A stretch of DNA of 64,000 bases from NCBI RefSeq assembly GCF_001971585.1, contig NZ_CP019323.1, positions 1 to 64,000 on the forward strand, given 5' to 3'. Positions 1-10,341 of this stretch are shown here, piece after piece. The stretch's first letter is position 1. Each line of letters starts with the position of its first letter. Position numbers and translations under genes: made by a program. This DNA comes from Companilactobacillus allii (GTDB lineage Bacteria > Bacillota > Bacilli > Lactobacillales > Lactobacillaceae). Under the pieces are notes generated by a model. That model saw only the letters and a program-made list of their open reading frames with translations. It was not told where the DNA came from and searched no databases.

Positions 1-165
1 GTATTCACATACAAGTAATCATCCATTACGATGATTGGGTTCCCCCATTCGGAAATCCCCGGATCAAAGCTTACTTACAGCTCCCCGAGGCATATCGTTG
101 TTAGTTACGTCCTTCATCGGCTCCTAGTGCCTAGGCATCCACCGTGCGCCCTTTATAACTTAACC
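1..165 (-). rRNA. 23S ribosomal RNA, 5' end (partial)
   Basis: The reverse complement reads as the 5' end of bacterial 23S rRNA, including GGTTAAGTTATAAAGGGCGC followed by the helix that starts GGTGGATGCC. The gene runs off the left edge of the window, so only about 165 bases are present. It is transcribed leftwards, downstream of the 16S gene in the same operon. The exact 5' end is estimated from the conserved GGTTAAG start. Confidence 0.95.
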
Positions 166-1913
<1,748 letters not shown>

Positions 1914-2092
1914 AAAAGTTTGTGACTCAAAAATTAAAAACTAGCGAACATTGACTTCGTCAATGTTTCTTGTTACTTTGTTACAAATTAACCTTAATTA
2001 AAAGGCCTACACAATTGATTGTTAAAACTTTGTTCAGTTTTCAAAGGTCTACTGTCTGTCAAGAAGTGAACTTCTTAACAAGCGACTCAATT
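1914..2092 (-). other. rRNA operon leader with boxA
   Basis: This is the leader between the rrn promoter and 16S. At 2028-2046 the transcribed strand reads CTTTGAAAACTGAACAAAG, a typical Firmicutes rrn boxA-type antitermination signal. Nearer the 16S 5' end (about 1948-1969) is a small hairpin ACATTGAC-GAA-GTCAATGT. A sequence related to the boxA segment recurs in the 16S-23S spacer. No protein gene fits here. Confidence 0.75.
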
Positions 2093-2121
2093 ATCTTATC
2101 AAGTAGTCAACTATAAGTCAA
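2093..2121 (-). promoter_or_regulatory. rRNA operon promoter
   Basis: On the minus strand a -35 TTGACT (2116-2121) is followed after 17 bases by a -10 TAAGAT (2093-2098), just upstream of the boxA leader. A second TTGACT at 2105-2110 has no matching -10. The rest of 2122-2256, up to the S1-domain gene, is AT-rich; I see no gene or clear terminator there. Confidence 0.7.
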
Positions 2122-2256
2122 GAACTTTTTAAAATAATTTTTCAATGTCTATCGAGTTGGAAGCTCTCAAGACGTTGTCGCCGTTGCACTGTCGCAACAA
2201 CAAGTAATATATTACCAATCACAATAGATGTATGCAACCCTTTTTGCGAAAAAAGT

Positions 2257-2631
2257 TCATTTTTTTTGTTTTTCCTTTGAAATCTCACTCATAGCGCTGT
2301 TTATCCAGCGTCCTTTTTCACGCTTAATCGTCCTATATCCTATCTCATCTTTGTAATTCGTCCAAAAATGCTTATGAAGAATCGGTCGTCCTATCTTTTT
2401 ATTATGCAATGCTCGAATGGATAAGCTAATTTTGTCATTGTATTCATCAATACCCATGACGATTACATCTATCTTGTTTCCAACTTGATAACTATTATCT
2501 ATATTAGAAACAAAGCCATGCTTTAATTCAGAGATATGAATTAAACCTTGTTTACCATTACTTAGATTCACAAATACTCCATATGGTTGAATCCCGGAAA
2601 TCTCTCCAGAGATTTTATCTCCTATTTTCAT
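2257..2631 (-). CDS. S1 domain RNA-binding protein (CvfD/YugI-like)
   Basis: This 124-residue protein has an S1 RNA-binding fold across about residues 1-75, beginning MKIGDKISGEISGIQPYG, with the typical glycine-rich strand and GLIHISEL segment. A basic tail follows. The length and layout match the single-S1 proteins YugI (general stress protein 13) of Bacillus and CvfD of streptococci, which bind RNA and act in post-transcriptional control. The start is the ATG preceded by AAAGGAGGAAATT; a frame 13 codons longer lacks this signal. It lies directly upstream of the rRNA promoter on the same strand and diverges from the reductase gene. The role here is inferred from the family. Confidence 0.85.
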   Translation of the reverse strand: MKIGDKISGEISGIQPYGVFVNLSNGKQGLIHISELKHGFVSNIDNSYQVGNKIDVIVMGIDEYNDKISLSIRALHNKKIGRPILHKHFWTNYKDEIGYRTIKREKGRWINSAMSEISKEKQKK

Positions 2632-2709
2632 AATTTCCTCCTTTAACTTTATATTCAATCTATGCAACAATATATTGTAACAGATTATATAACAGAAACT
2701 GGTGACAAT

Positions 2710-3702
2710 ATGAATGAAACAACTTATGACATTACAATTATTGGTGGCGGACCTGCGGGGATATTCTCAGCATACTTCGCTCGCCTTAGAAAGTTGAACG
2801 TTGCTTTAATAGAAAGTTTACCTAAACTTGGTGGACAGCCTGAAACTCTTTATGCACAAAAGAACATCTACGATGTAGCTGGGCTACCTAAGATATCCGG
2901 TACTCAGCTATCTGATCAACTTATCCAGCAGTTGCATTTCTTGGACTGTGATGAGTATCTTAATACTTCAGTAACTAAACTTACTAGAAAAGACGATTTA
3001 TGGGAGATTACTACTACTAAAGACACCATATACACCAAAGCTGTCATAATCGCTATTGGTAACGGAGCTTTTGAACCTAGGAAGCTTACTTTCGAATACG
3101 ATAAGGCAATCGAGAAAAACAATCTTAGATATTTTGTTAATGATATAGAAGAATTCCGCAATAAAGACGTGGTCGTTGCTGGTGGAGGTGATTCAGCAGT
3201 TGACTGGGCAATAAGTTTAAATAACGTCTCTAACAAAACTTCCCTAATACATAGAAGAAACAAATATCGCGCTATGGAATCCAGCGTTGATGAATTGAAT
3301 GATTCCTCTGTAGAACAACTTAATCCTTATATTATCAAAAACGTGACATTCAACTCAACTAATCCCGATAAAATAGATATTACACTAAAAATGATCAAAT
3401 CTGATGAGGTTAAGATAATCACTGCTGATAAGTTACTAGTTAATTATGGTTTCATCTCTGATTCTAAAATTCTTCGTGATTGGAATATTGACTTGACCGG
3501 TCCATTCATCAAAGTTGATCAAGAAATGGAAACTAATTTACCAAATGTATTTGCCATAGGTGATATCGTATCTTATCCTGGAAAACTTCAATTGATCACC
3601 ACATCATTTGCTGAGGGACCTATTGCCGTCACAAAGGCGCTTCGTAATTTATATCCTGACAAGGATTATTTCCAACACAGTACATCATTATTTGAAAAAT
3701 AA
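2710..3702 (+). CDS. ferredoxin/flavodoxin-NADP reductase (YumC type)
   Basis: This 330-residue flavoprotein is built like thioredoxin reductase. GGGPAG at residues 12-17 binds the FAD, LGGQPETLY follows near 40-48, GGGDSA at 158-163 binds NADPH, and a second FAD motif AIGDI lies near the end. The CxxC redox pair of true thioredoxin reductase is absent, which points to the YumC class of ferredoxin-NADP reductases. The family passes electrons between NADPH and ferredoxin or flavodoxin. The ATG at 2710 follows a GGTGAC sequence; the upstream in-frame ATG lies inside the divergent gene's control region. It is a single gene, with no partner ferredoxin nearby. Confidence 0.9.
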   Translation: MNETTYDITIIGGGPAGIFSAYFARLRKLNVALIESLPKLGGQPETLYAQKNIYDVAGLPKISGTQLSDQLIQQLHFLDCDEYLNTSVTKLTRKDDLWEITTTKDTIYTKAVIIAIGNGAFEPRKLTFEYDKAIEKNNLRYFVNDIEEFRNKDVVVAGGGDSAVDWAISLNNVSNKTSLIHRRNKYRAMESSVDELNDSSVEQLNPYIIKNVTFNSTNPDKIDITLKMIKSDEVKIITADKLLVNYGFISDSKILRDWNIDLTGPFIKVDQEMETNLPNVFAIGDIVSYPGKLQLITTSFAEGPIAVTKALRNLYPDKDYFQHSTSLFEK

Positions 3703-3745
3703 TTTTAAGATTACTCTACAATTTAAAGTTATTTTAAGCTAAGCT

Positions 3746-3753
3746 GGTATAAT
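3746..3753 (+). promoter_or_regulatory. extended -10 promoter of the dedA-like gene
   Basis: TGGTATAAT is an extended -10 (TG-N-TATAAT) about 34 bases before the TTG start of the DedA-family gene. No good -35 is seen at the usual distance, as is common for extended -10 promoters. Confidence 0.55.
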
Positions 3754-3786
3754 GAAGTTTAATTTGAAAAATTTGGAGTTGATTGA

Positions 3787-4446
3787 TTGAGTTACGTAAT
3801 GGGTCTGATCGACTTTATTCTGCACATTGATAGTCACATGGTCAATATCGTGAATAATTTCGGAATCTGGACATATCTTATACTATTTCTAATCATATTC
3901 ATTGAAACTGGGGTTGTTATACTTCCCTTCTTACCTGGAGATTCACTAATATTTGCTGCAATGGCCTTAGCTGCTAATCCTCAGTATGGATTATCAAGCA
4001 TTGGATTGTTCTTCTTGTTCTTTGTTGCCGCGGTTCTAGGTGATTCTATGAATTATGAGATTGGAGAACATTTTGGCGAATTTGCGACGAATAACCGGTA
4101 TTTAAGTAAGCTGATAAATAAGGAACATCTGGATGAGGCACATTCCTTCTTTGAAAAGCACGGTGGAAAGACTATTGCCATTGGTCGTTTCATACCATTG
4201 ATCAGAACATTTGTACCTTTTGTTGCTGGTAGTGGTACCATGCACTACAGAAAATTCTTAGAGTTCAACATGCTAGGAGCCTTTTTATGGGTTCTTGTAT
4301 GTTCTCTAGCTGGACATCTTTTTGGAAACATTCCAGCTGTTCAAGAGCATTTTTCAATGATTATCATCGGAATAGTAATTGTTTCATTGATTCCAATTTT
4401 AATTACTGCTTTGAAAAATCGTAAGAAAAAATCTACTGAAAACTAA
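3787..4446 (+). CDS. DedA family membrane protein
   Basis: This 219-residue polytopic membrane protein carries the two DedA (SNARE-associated/VTT domain) signatures: LPFLPGDS at residues 46-53, the re-entrant loop with the acidic residue, and GRFIPLIRTFVPFVAGSG at 133-150. Family members act in the inner membrane as lipid scramblases or undecaprenyl-phosphate flippases and affect membrane potential and drug tolerance. The start is a TTG placed eight bases after GGAG; the next ATG lies four codons in. The C-terminus is basic (NRKKKSTEN). It is a single gene closed by a bidirectional terminator shared with the convergent cluster. Confidence 0.9.
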   Translation: MSYVMGLIDFILHIDSHMVNIVNNFGIWTYLILFLIIFIETGVVILPFLPGDSLIFAAMALAANPQYGLSSIGLFFLFFVAAVLGDSMNYEIGEHFGEFATNNRYLSKLINKEHLDEAHSFFEKHGGKTIAIGRFIPLIRTFVPFVAGSGTMHYRKFLEFNMLGAFLWVLVCSLAGHLFGNIPAVQEHFSMIIIGIVIVSLIPILITALKNRKKKSTEN

Positions 4447-4480
4447 AAAAAGGCTAGGACATTATGTCCTGGCCTTTTTT
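4445..4480. terminator. bidirectional terminator
   Basis: AAAAAA-GGCTAGGAC-ATTAT-GTCCTGGCC-TTTTTT is a stem of nine pairs (one G-T) with A and T tracts on both sides. It can stop the dedA-like gene from the left and the minus-strand cluster from the right. It overlaps the last codons of the TIGR01906 gene. Confidence 0.85.
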
Positions 4481-5067
4481 ATATACTTCCAAATATTCAA
4501 ACCTTCAAATAAAACAAAAAATAGTACAAAACATTGCGTGAAAAATTCCTCTGGCAATATATTAATTACTGGATCTTTGTCAGGGTCAAATAGCCAATCG
4601 CTATTTCTAAACAGTACTTCATGAAATACTACAAAGAAACCATCGAAATCAACTGCCATCAAAATGGCTAAAATAACCCCACCTATCGCGATATACTTGA
4701 ATACCGGTTTAAAATATATCCGCTTTTGTCTTTGAAACCACAGATAAATACCTGAACCTATGAGAACCCCAAAATTCAGCATGAAGAGTTTCTTGCAATC
4801 CTCAAAGTGTATTCTTCCGGCAAGTGACGATTGAAAGTCGTCCAGTTTGAAAGTCCCATTAAATGGGTTGATCAAATAATTCATCATCTGATTATAATTA
4901 TGCATAATTGCACCAAAACTCATATTGACTGCTTGTTCTAAATAATAATGTTTTATAGCAAAGAAAAACAATCCATAACTTGCAAAAATAGTCACAGTGA
5001 TTGAAAGAGTCAAAATAAAAAGTGCCAATATAACTGTATAAAAAGTATCCTTTTGAAAATTAGACAT
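4462..5067 (-). CDS. TIGR01906 family integral membrane protein
   Basis: This 201-residue protein has about four membrane segments, at roughly residues 10-38, 95-110, 122-140 and 180-195. The conserved block VDFDGFFVVFHEVLF followed by DWLFDPDKDPVINILPEEFF is characteristic of the TIGR01906/DUF1461 family. Its function is unknown. In lactic acid bacteria this family commonly sits beside the TIGR01457 phosphatase, as it does here; the two genes overlap by eight bases, so they are translationally coupled. The start ATG is inside the end of the phosphatase gene. The 3' end runs into the shared terminator. Confidence 0.85.
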   Translation of the reverse strand: MSNFQKDTFYTVILALFILTLSITVTIFASYGLFFFAIKHYYLEQAVNMSFGAIMHNYNQMMNYLINPFNGTFKLDDFQSSLAGRIHFEDCKKLFMLNFGVLIGSGIYLWFQRQKRIYFKPVFKYIAIGGVILAILMAVDFDGFFVVFHEVLFRNSDWLFDPDKDPVINILPEEFFTQCFVLFFVLFEGLNIWKYIKKART

Positions 5068-5839
5068 CCCACTGATCTAGACTTTCTACTTGATATGTAG
5101 GCTTTATTGTCTGATTATCGATATCATCGTGCGTACTTACGCCTGTATAAACCAACAGTGTATCCAAATCAGCGTTGATCCCACATTTAATATCAGTATT
5201 ATAGTTATCACCAACCATTATTGCTGTTTTAGGGTCAAATCCCTTAACTGATACAGCAAAGTCAACGATATCTGGTTCTGGTTTACCGATATACTTAGCT
5301 TTTTGTTGTGTTGAGGTTTCAACTAATGAAATTACTGAACCAGCTCCAGGAACTAGTCCACGTTCATTAGGTAAATTAGTATCTGCGTTAGTTCCGATGA
5401 AAAAAGCACCACGTTTGATAGCCAAAGTAGCTAGTTCAAACTTGTGATATGTAACGTCATAATCCAAGCCAACAATCACTACATCTGGGTTGGTTTCGTT
5501 TAGATTGATACCAGTACCAAAAATAGCACTCTTTAATCCATATTCACCAACAACATAAGCGGAATGGTTTGAAACATCATCTTCAAACATATTCTTCACA
5601 TATGCAGCAGTTGCTAAAGATGGAGTGATCACTTGATTTGCTTTTGCCGTGATCAAATGATTATTGGTTAAATTATCAGCTACTTGCTGTGGTGTTTTAG
5701 TAGTGTTGTTAGTTAAAAAATAATAATCGAGGCCATTGGCGTTGAGATTATCAATAAAAGTTTTTGCTTCTGGAATCCTATCTTTTCCTCGATACATAGT
5801 TCCATCTAAATCAATTAGATACGTTTGATACTTTTTCAT
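5060..5839 (-). CDS. TIGR01457 family HAD hydrolase (NagD-like)
   Basis: This 259-residue haloacid dehalogenase phosphatase belongs to the NagD subgroup. Motif I DLDGT is at residues 10-14, motif II is in FLTNNTTKTP, the C2 cap lies in the middle, and the acidic motif IV is in GKPEPDIV and MVGDNYNTDI. NagD enzymes dephosphorylate small phospho-metabolites such as nucleotides or sugar phosphates; the true substrate cannot be told from sequence. It starts in an ATGA overlap with yutD and ends inside the next membrane-protein gene, so it is part of a tight operon. Confidence 0.9.
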   Translation of the reverse strand: MKKYQTYLIDLDGTMYRGKDRIPEAKTFIDNLNANGLDYYFLTNNTTKTPQQVADNLTNNHLITAKANQVITPSLATAAYVKNMFEDDVSNHSAYVVGEYGLKSAIFGTGINLNETNPDVVIVGLDYDVTYHKFELATLAIKRGAFFIGTNADTNLPNERGLVPGAGSVISLVETSTQQKAKYIGKPEPDIVDFAVSVKGFDPKTAIMVGDNYNTDIKCGINADLDTLLVYTGVSTHDDIDNQTIKPTYQVESLDQWDV

Positions 5840-6393
5840 TTGCTTTTTTCACCTATTTTTCTAATTTTAAAGTTTCTTGTCTTTGTTGACCCAGTTGCCT
5901 TTTTATTATGGCTAACTGGACGTTTTTTATTGTGAGTAGTGTTGTTGGCACTACTATTAGTATTATTCTTATGGATCGAACGAATTTTCCCAGTTTTAAC
6001 ATGATTTTGAGAATTTCTTTTGTGGGATTGATTCTTACGTTGCTTTTTCTCTGGAGCTTTTTTATCTTTCTCTAAGATAAAATAAGCACAGCCAAAATTA
6101 CAATACTCAATCAAATAATCTTCCAAATGAGAAATCCTATTGTCTATGCCGCTCTCTTTTCTCACATCTTCATAAAATCCTTTAAATCTAAGTTGATCAT
6201 ATCCCCAATCACCAACGATAAAATCATATTTCTCTAAGACAGTATTGTAGCGTTCCTCAATTTTTTCACGATCAAAACCGTCATCGTGATTTTCTACCAA
6301 ATGATACTTTTCACCATTAATAGTTACTAAGTTATCAGTCAAAACACTAACTTGTGCCTGTTTAACTACTTCTTTTTCTTCAGTCTCTTGCAT
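5836..6393 (-). CDS. yutD: YutD family protein with long basic tail
   Basis: Residues about 25-105 form the YutD (DUF1027) domain, with recognisable blocks EERYNTVLEKYDFIVGDWG, QLRFKGFY and EYCNFGCAYFILEK. The function of this Bacilli family is unknown. Here the domain is followed by about 75 residues very rich in Lys, Asn, His, Ser and Thr, looking disordered and nucleic-acid-binding in character; the Bacillus protein is much shorter. It is first in the overlap chain yutD-HAD-TIGR01906. The start follows a GAGGTGATTTT sequence. Confidence 0.85.
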   Translation of the reverse strand: MQETEEKEVVKQAQVSVLTDNLVTINGEKYHLVENHDDGFDREKIEERYNTVLEKYDFIVGDWGYDQLRFKGFYEDVRKESGIDNRISHLEDYLIEYCNFGCAYFILEKDKKAPEKKQRKNQSHKRNSQNHVKTGKIRSIHKNNTNSSANNTTHNKKRPVSHNKKATGSTKTRNFKIRKIGEKSK

Positions 6394-6418
6394 AAAATCA
6401 CCTCACATCTTTACATAT

Positions 6419-7792
6419 TTACATAGGATATTTCTTTTTCAGATAATCACCAAATACATTTCTCAAAAACTTTGGATATAGGATTTCATTGTTTCCAACG
6501 ATTTCAATTGCGGGAAAATACGGTACGAAAAGATAATGATCTAACAATGCCAGCGTGTATTCTTTGTCCATTTGTAACTTTTCATTGTTAATGTAGACAT
6601 TTCTCTTTTCATCGACCGTAATACCACGATAAACAAGTTCGCCAAATATTTTACCACGAAAACCCATGCCTTTTTGCTGATGACTACGTAAATATGGACG
6701 ATTTTTCTCCATTTCCATAATCATCCACCAAATATCACTACCACGCATTGTAGTTTTCATTGCATGAATTGCATGTGGCAACATATCGTGCAAGTCCTTG
6801 GCTGTTACTTCGCCAGCTTTTAATCCTTTCAAAAATAACCCAGAGCTCAAAATCCCAGCATCTGCTTTTGTATAATCAATGATTGCATCAAGTCCAGTTT
6901 GAATCACCGCGTTCTCATCATGCAGATCTAGTGTTAAATCATTAGGTATTCTAGCAATTTTTTGGGCTGATAATAATGCATTCCCAGTGTCCAATTGCTT
7001 CTCTATCCAAGCTTTATCTCCAGGTGATTCTGGTAAGTCAGAAGTCTTTTGTGTTCTGGCATATTTACTTATCACTTTTTTATTGTCATCTATAGTCAGT
7101 TCAATGGAACCGACATAATATCCATATTTACCTGCTGCTGCTAATAATACACCATCATCCATCTCTCCATTTTTAAACAGATGATGGGTATGTGAACCTA
7201 TTATCACGTCAATATCTTGATACTTACTAGCAATCAGTCGATCCATTGAAACTCCCAAATGTGACAATAAAACAATCACATCACATTTTTCGTTTTTTAG
7301 TTCACCCAGCCACTTTGGTAACATCTCCTGTACCAAATGAATATCCCAATCGACTAAAGGGTAGGTTAAAATAAAGGGTGCAGTAAGTCCCAAGATTCCA
7401 ATTTTACTATGCTTTTTAGTCTCAATTATCAAGTATGGCTTAGCAAATCTTGCCAGTTCATGACTATTTTTTTCGTATAGATTACCCAAGACAACTGGAA
7501 AATTAGCATTATCGTATAGATGCTCTAAAATTTCATGGCTATTACCTAGACCTTCATTATTTCCAACTGTAGCGGCATCATAATGTAATGAATTCAACCA
7601 AGAAATATTGGCTTGGCCATCACTGGCCTCGGTCAGTGGATGTGCTCTATCCATTGCATCCCCAATATCAAATAAGTAGAATTCATCTTCAGTATGTTTT
7701 TTGCGATTGTCATCAATGTATCGTTTGATTTTTGGAAAATTTTCAAAATGAGAATGTAGATCGTTGGTATGCATAATCTTTATAGTTTCCAT
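6419..7792 (-). CDS. bifunctional metallophosphatase/5'-nucleotidase
   Basis: This 457-residue enzyme belongs to the UshA/YunD type 5'-nucleotidase family. The N-terminal metallophosphatase half carries the metal-binding motifs MHTNDLHSHF (residues 7-16), the GNNEG variant of GNHE/D, LSHLG and GSHTHH. The C-terminal half is the 5'-nucleotidase substrate-binding domain. There is no signal peptide, so it is likely cytoplasmic, as YunD is. Substrates are probably nucleoside monophosphates or related phosphoesters. It is preceded by another phosphoesterase gene eight bases upstream. Confidence 0.88.
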   Translation of the reverse strand: METIKIMHTNDLHSHFENFPKIKRYIDDNRKKHTEDEFYLFDIGDAMDRAHPLTEASDGQANISWLNSLHYDAATVGNNEGLGNSHEILEHLYDNANFPVVLGNLYEKNSHELARFAKPYLIIETKKHSKIGILGLTAPFILTYPLVDWDIHLVQEMLPKWLGELKNEKCDVIVLLSHLGVSMDRLIASKYQDIDVIIGSHTHHLFKNGEMDDGVLLAAAGKYGYYVGSIELTIDDNKKVISKYARTQKTSDLPESPGDKAWIEKQLDTGNALLSAQKIARIPNDLTLDLHDENAVIQTGLDAIIDYTKADAGILSSGLFLKGLKAGEVTAKDLHDMLPHAIHAMKTTMRGSDIWWMIMEMEKNRPYLRSHQQKGMGFRGKIFGELVYRGITVDEKRNVYINNEKLQMDKEYTLALLDHYLFVPYFPAIEIVGNNEILYPKFLRNVFGDYLKKKYPM

Positions 7793-7800
7793 ACAGATCC

Positions 7801-8412
7801 CTACTTTCTATTTAATTCCGCTATATCAGCCTTTTTCTTATCATACATCTCTAAAATCTCTTCCCCACGTAATGGAGAACCCCATGGTAAATCTTCAGAT
7901 AAGTAATCACGTTCTGGAGCATCCACTCCTACATTTATATTCTCTGCAATGGGAACACTGTAATGATGAATATGTCCATGAAGATTAATAATCTTATCGA
8001 CTTTCCCTAGAAGCATTGGATAATGTGTACAGTAGAATTGATGATGATCAAACTTCAATAATGATCCAACATCCTCAAAGCTATATTTAAGCTTTCCATC
8101 TGGCATTTCTGGATTTCTTTTAGATATAAACTTGAAGAGTTCACGATAATCGTGATTTCCTTTGATCAAAACAATATGTCCATTCAACTGTTTGAGCATC
8201 GCATATGTATCCTCATTAGTAGGAGTATTTTGAGGGCGCATTGAAATATCACCTAAATGATAAACAGTATCATTTTCGTCAACTCGTTTATTCCATGCGT
8301 CAATCATAGCCTGATTCATTTGATCAACATCGCCAAAATGTCTGGGCGCAAAATTATTTGGTTCCAGTAATTGATAATGATAAAAATGTGTATCCGCGAT
8401 GAAGTAATTCAT
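7801..8412 (-). CDS. calcineurin-like metallophosphoesterase
   Basis: This 203-residue single-domain phosphoesterase has the metallophosphoesterase motifs in order: ADTHFYH (residues 6-12), LGDIS (53-57), KGNHDYRE (about 87-94), CTHYP, and HGHIHHY near the end. It resembles small cytosolic phosphodiesterases of the YfcE or phage-type class. The substrate is unknown. Its ATG overlaps the stop of the upstream 111-residue gene in a TAATG arrangement, so the two are coupled. Confidence 0.85.
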   Translation of the reverse strand: MNYFIADTHFYHYQLLEPNNFAPRHFGDVDQMNQAMIDAWNKRVDENDTVYHLGDISMRPQNTPTNEDTYAMLKQLNGHIVLIKGNHDYRELFKFISKRNPEMPDGKLKYSFEDVGSLLKFDHHQFYCTHYPMLLGKVDKIINLHGHIHHYSVPIAENINVGVDAPERDYLSEDLPWGSPLRGEEILEMYDKKKADIAELNRK

Positions 8413-8747
8413 TATTTTGCCTGGTCTTCCTTTGAAATGATTTTATTTGCCTTTAAAATATCACTAAAAGCCTCAGAAATTTTCCCTTGAGGTTTCTCCC
8501 ATTCCACCCACTGATCCATTTCCATTGGTGGAATAGTATAATTCTCATTGATGTAATTCTCGTAAACGATCACAGCTGATGAATGAGGAATATTAAGTTT
8601 TAAAATTCTAACCTCCTGAATAAATCCTAGTTCAGCAGCCTTTTCAGCACGTCCATTCATTAGAACATTTGCCATTTCATAATATTTTGTGCCATCATTA
8701 CGTGTAATCTGTTCAATTATATCAAGTGTTAATTTCTCATCATCCAT
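8412..8747 (-). CDS. hypothetical protein, coupled to a phosphoesterase
   Basis: I do not recognise this 111-residue protein. It is soluble and acidic, without signal peptide or membrane segment, and contains a repeated aromatic-acidic pattern (MEMDQWVEWEKPQGKISEAF). It starts after an AGGAATAA sequence and ends in a TAATG overlap with the metallophosphoesterase gene, so co-translation and a shared task are likely. Divergent promoters toward it and the glycerophosphodiesterase gene lie in 8750-8845. Confidence 0.7.
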   Translation of the reverse strand: MDDEKLTLDIIEQITRNDGTKYYEMANVLMNGRAEKAAELGFIQEVRILKLNIPHSSAVIVYENYINENYTIPPMEMDQWVEWEKPQGKISEAFSDILKANKIISKEDQAK

Positions 8748-8791
8748 ATTTATTCCTCACAATTATTACTATTTATTCAGTACATCTAGTA

Positions 8792-8797
8792 TATAAT
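8792..8797 (+). promoter_or_regulatory. -10 box of the glycerophosphodiesterase gene
   Basis: TATAAT sits about 50 bases before the ATG. The -35 region is AT-rich without a clear TTGACA. The opposite strand of the same stretch reads TATTATATACT, which may serve the divergent gene. Confidence 0.4.
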
Positions 8798-8849
8798 ACC
8801 AGAGAATGAAACATCGCTAATAAGCCTCATTATATAGGGAGTTGTTTAA

Positions 8850-10274
8850 ATGAATCCAAAAAATTCCATTTTAAAAGTTTTACTAGTTTGTTGTGTCTTC
8901 TTTTTTGCCAGTGGTTTTTCAGTTATTGGACACAGAGGGGATCCCATTAAGGCACCTGAAGAAACATTTCAAAGTTTTGATACTGCTTTTTCAGAGGGAG
9001 CTGATTATGTTGAACTAGATTTGCACGTTTCAAAGGATAATGTCTTGGTAGTATCACATGACAAAAATTTGGAACGAGTTACTGGTACCGCAGATATCGT
9101 TTCTCAGCATAACTTTTCTGAACTAAGCCAATTGACTCAAAAAAATGGTGAACCAATTCATAGTTTGGATCAAGTTTTTGAACATTATAAAAACAATCCT
9201 AAAGCTAAGTTCCTAATCGAAACTAAGAAGACTAGTAAAGGTAATCCACAAAACATGGAGTCGTTACTAAAAGAGTGTATTGATAAATACAATATGCAAA
9301 GTCGTGTAATGTTTCACTCCTTTTCAACAAAGAGTTTGCAAAATGAAGCTGAATTGATGCCAGACATCCCCAGAATATTTATTGCCGGAACTATTAAACG
9401 AGTCAATTTTGATGTTCTCTCATATGTTACTGGGGTCAACCTTTCATCAAAAATAATAACTCCAGAGGTTATTAACACTCTTCATTATATGGGAAAATCT
9501 GTTTATGTTTGGGATGAAATGAACGAAAGTCCCAAAAAATGGAATACTTTGGTAAATATGCCAATTGATGGTGTCGTAACTAATTATCCCGCGACTGGTA
9601 ATGAGTATCGTAAGTTAAAAGATAAGTCTAAGAGTAAAACGCTCAATCAAAATGTCTACTATGTTAATAACAAAGATGAACCTATTTATGAGAATCCCTA
9701 TCGTTTGATCAAAACTGACAAGGTCGTTCACCCAATGGATGGATACCATATTACAAATATCATTAAATTCAAGGGTAAGGAATATGTCCAGCTAGGAGAA
9801 AATCAATTCGCCAATTCTAGTGGATTCACTCCTGATTATGAATTAGGTGAAGTCGGGTCATACTTTGGTGCAAAGGCCATTTACCGTGATCAACAACCAA
9901 ATAATTATTTGTATAAGGATCCTACTTCATCAAAGATTATCGGCAGAATGTCTGATAACGACTCTGAAAGAATCCAGTCTGTTAAAAAGTCTGGTTCAAA
10001 CGTATGGCTCAAAGTCCGTAATGGATGGATCAAGTCACAATATGTATTGATTCAATTAACCGACAAGAATTATTATGGTAATACTAGTAAATTAAGTTAT
10101 TATAATTTACCTGAAAATCAAAGATACAAAAATATTGATCTATTACAAAACTTGGAAGCATGGAAAATGTCTGATAATGCTGAAGATCTAAATACTGATT
10201 TATTGAGAGATTATCCAAATTCTAATCTCCTCTTTCCTATGAAAATCGAAAGCGATTCCATAAATCACATCTAG
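8850..10274 (+). CDS. glycerophosphodiester phosphodiesterase with C-terminal SH3/GW-like module
   Basis: This 474-residue exported or membrane-anchored protein has a hydrophobic signal segment at residues 8-24. A GDPD catalytic domain (about 25-265) follows, with GHRGD at 27-31, the acidic EE/ELDLHVSKD metal site and a VVSHD catalytic histidine. The family hydrolyses glycerophosphodiesters to glycerol-3-phosphate and an alcohol, or trims teichoic acid. Residues 275-474 are an extra region with two short beta-rich repeats, VYYVNNKDEPIYENP and AIYRDQQPNNYLYKDP, each followed by a KGKEYVQL or GSNVWLKV type strand. This resembles SH3/GW-type wall-binding modules. The start ATG follows AGGGAG. 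Confidence 0.85.
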   Translation: MNPKNSILKVLLVCCVFFFASGFSVIGHRGDPIKAPEETFQSFDTAFSEGADYVELDLHVSKDNVLVVSHDKNLERVTGTADIVSQHNFSELSQLTQKNGEPIHSLDQVFEHYKNNPKAKFLIETKKTSKGNPQNMESLLKECIDKYNMQSRVMFHSFSTKSLQNEAELMPDIPRIFIAGTIKRVNFDVLSYVTGVNLSSKIITPEVINTLHYMGKSVYVWDEMNESPKKWNTLVNMPIDGVVTNYPATGNEYRKLKDKSKSKTLNQNVYYVNNKDEPIYENPYRLIKTDKVVHPMDGYHITNIIKFKGKEYVQLGENQFANSSGFTPDYELGEVGSYFGAKAIYRDQQPNNYLYKDPTSSKIIGRMSDNDSERIQSVKKSGSNVWLKVRNGWIKSQYVLIQLTDKNYYGNTSKLSYYNLPENQRYKNIDLLQNLEAWKMSDNAEDLNTDLLRDYPNSNLLFPMKIESDSINHI

Positions 10275-10341
10275 GTCAATTAGCTTATCTTTACAACGTT
10301 TGGTAGAATAGATAAAAACTTCGTGTGGAGGTCACACATAT

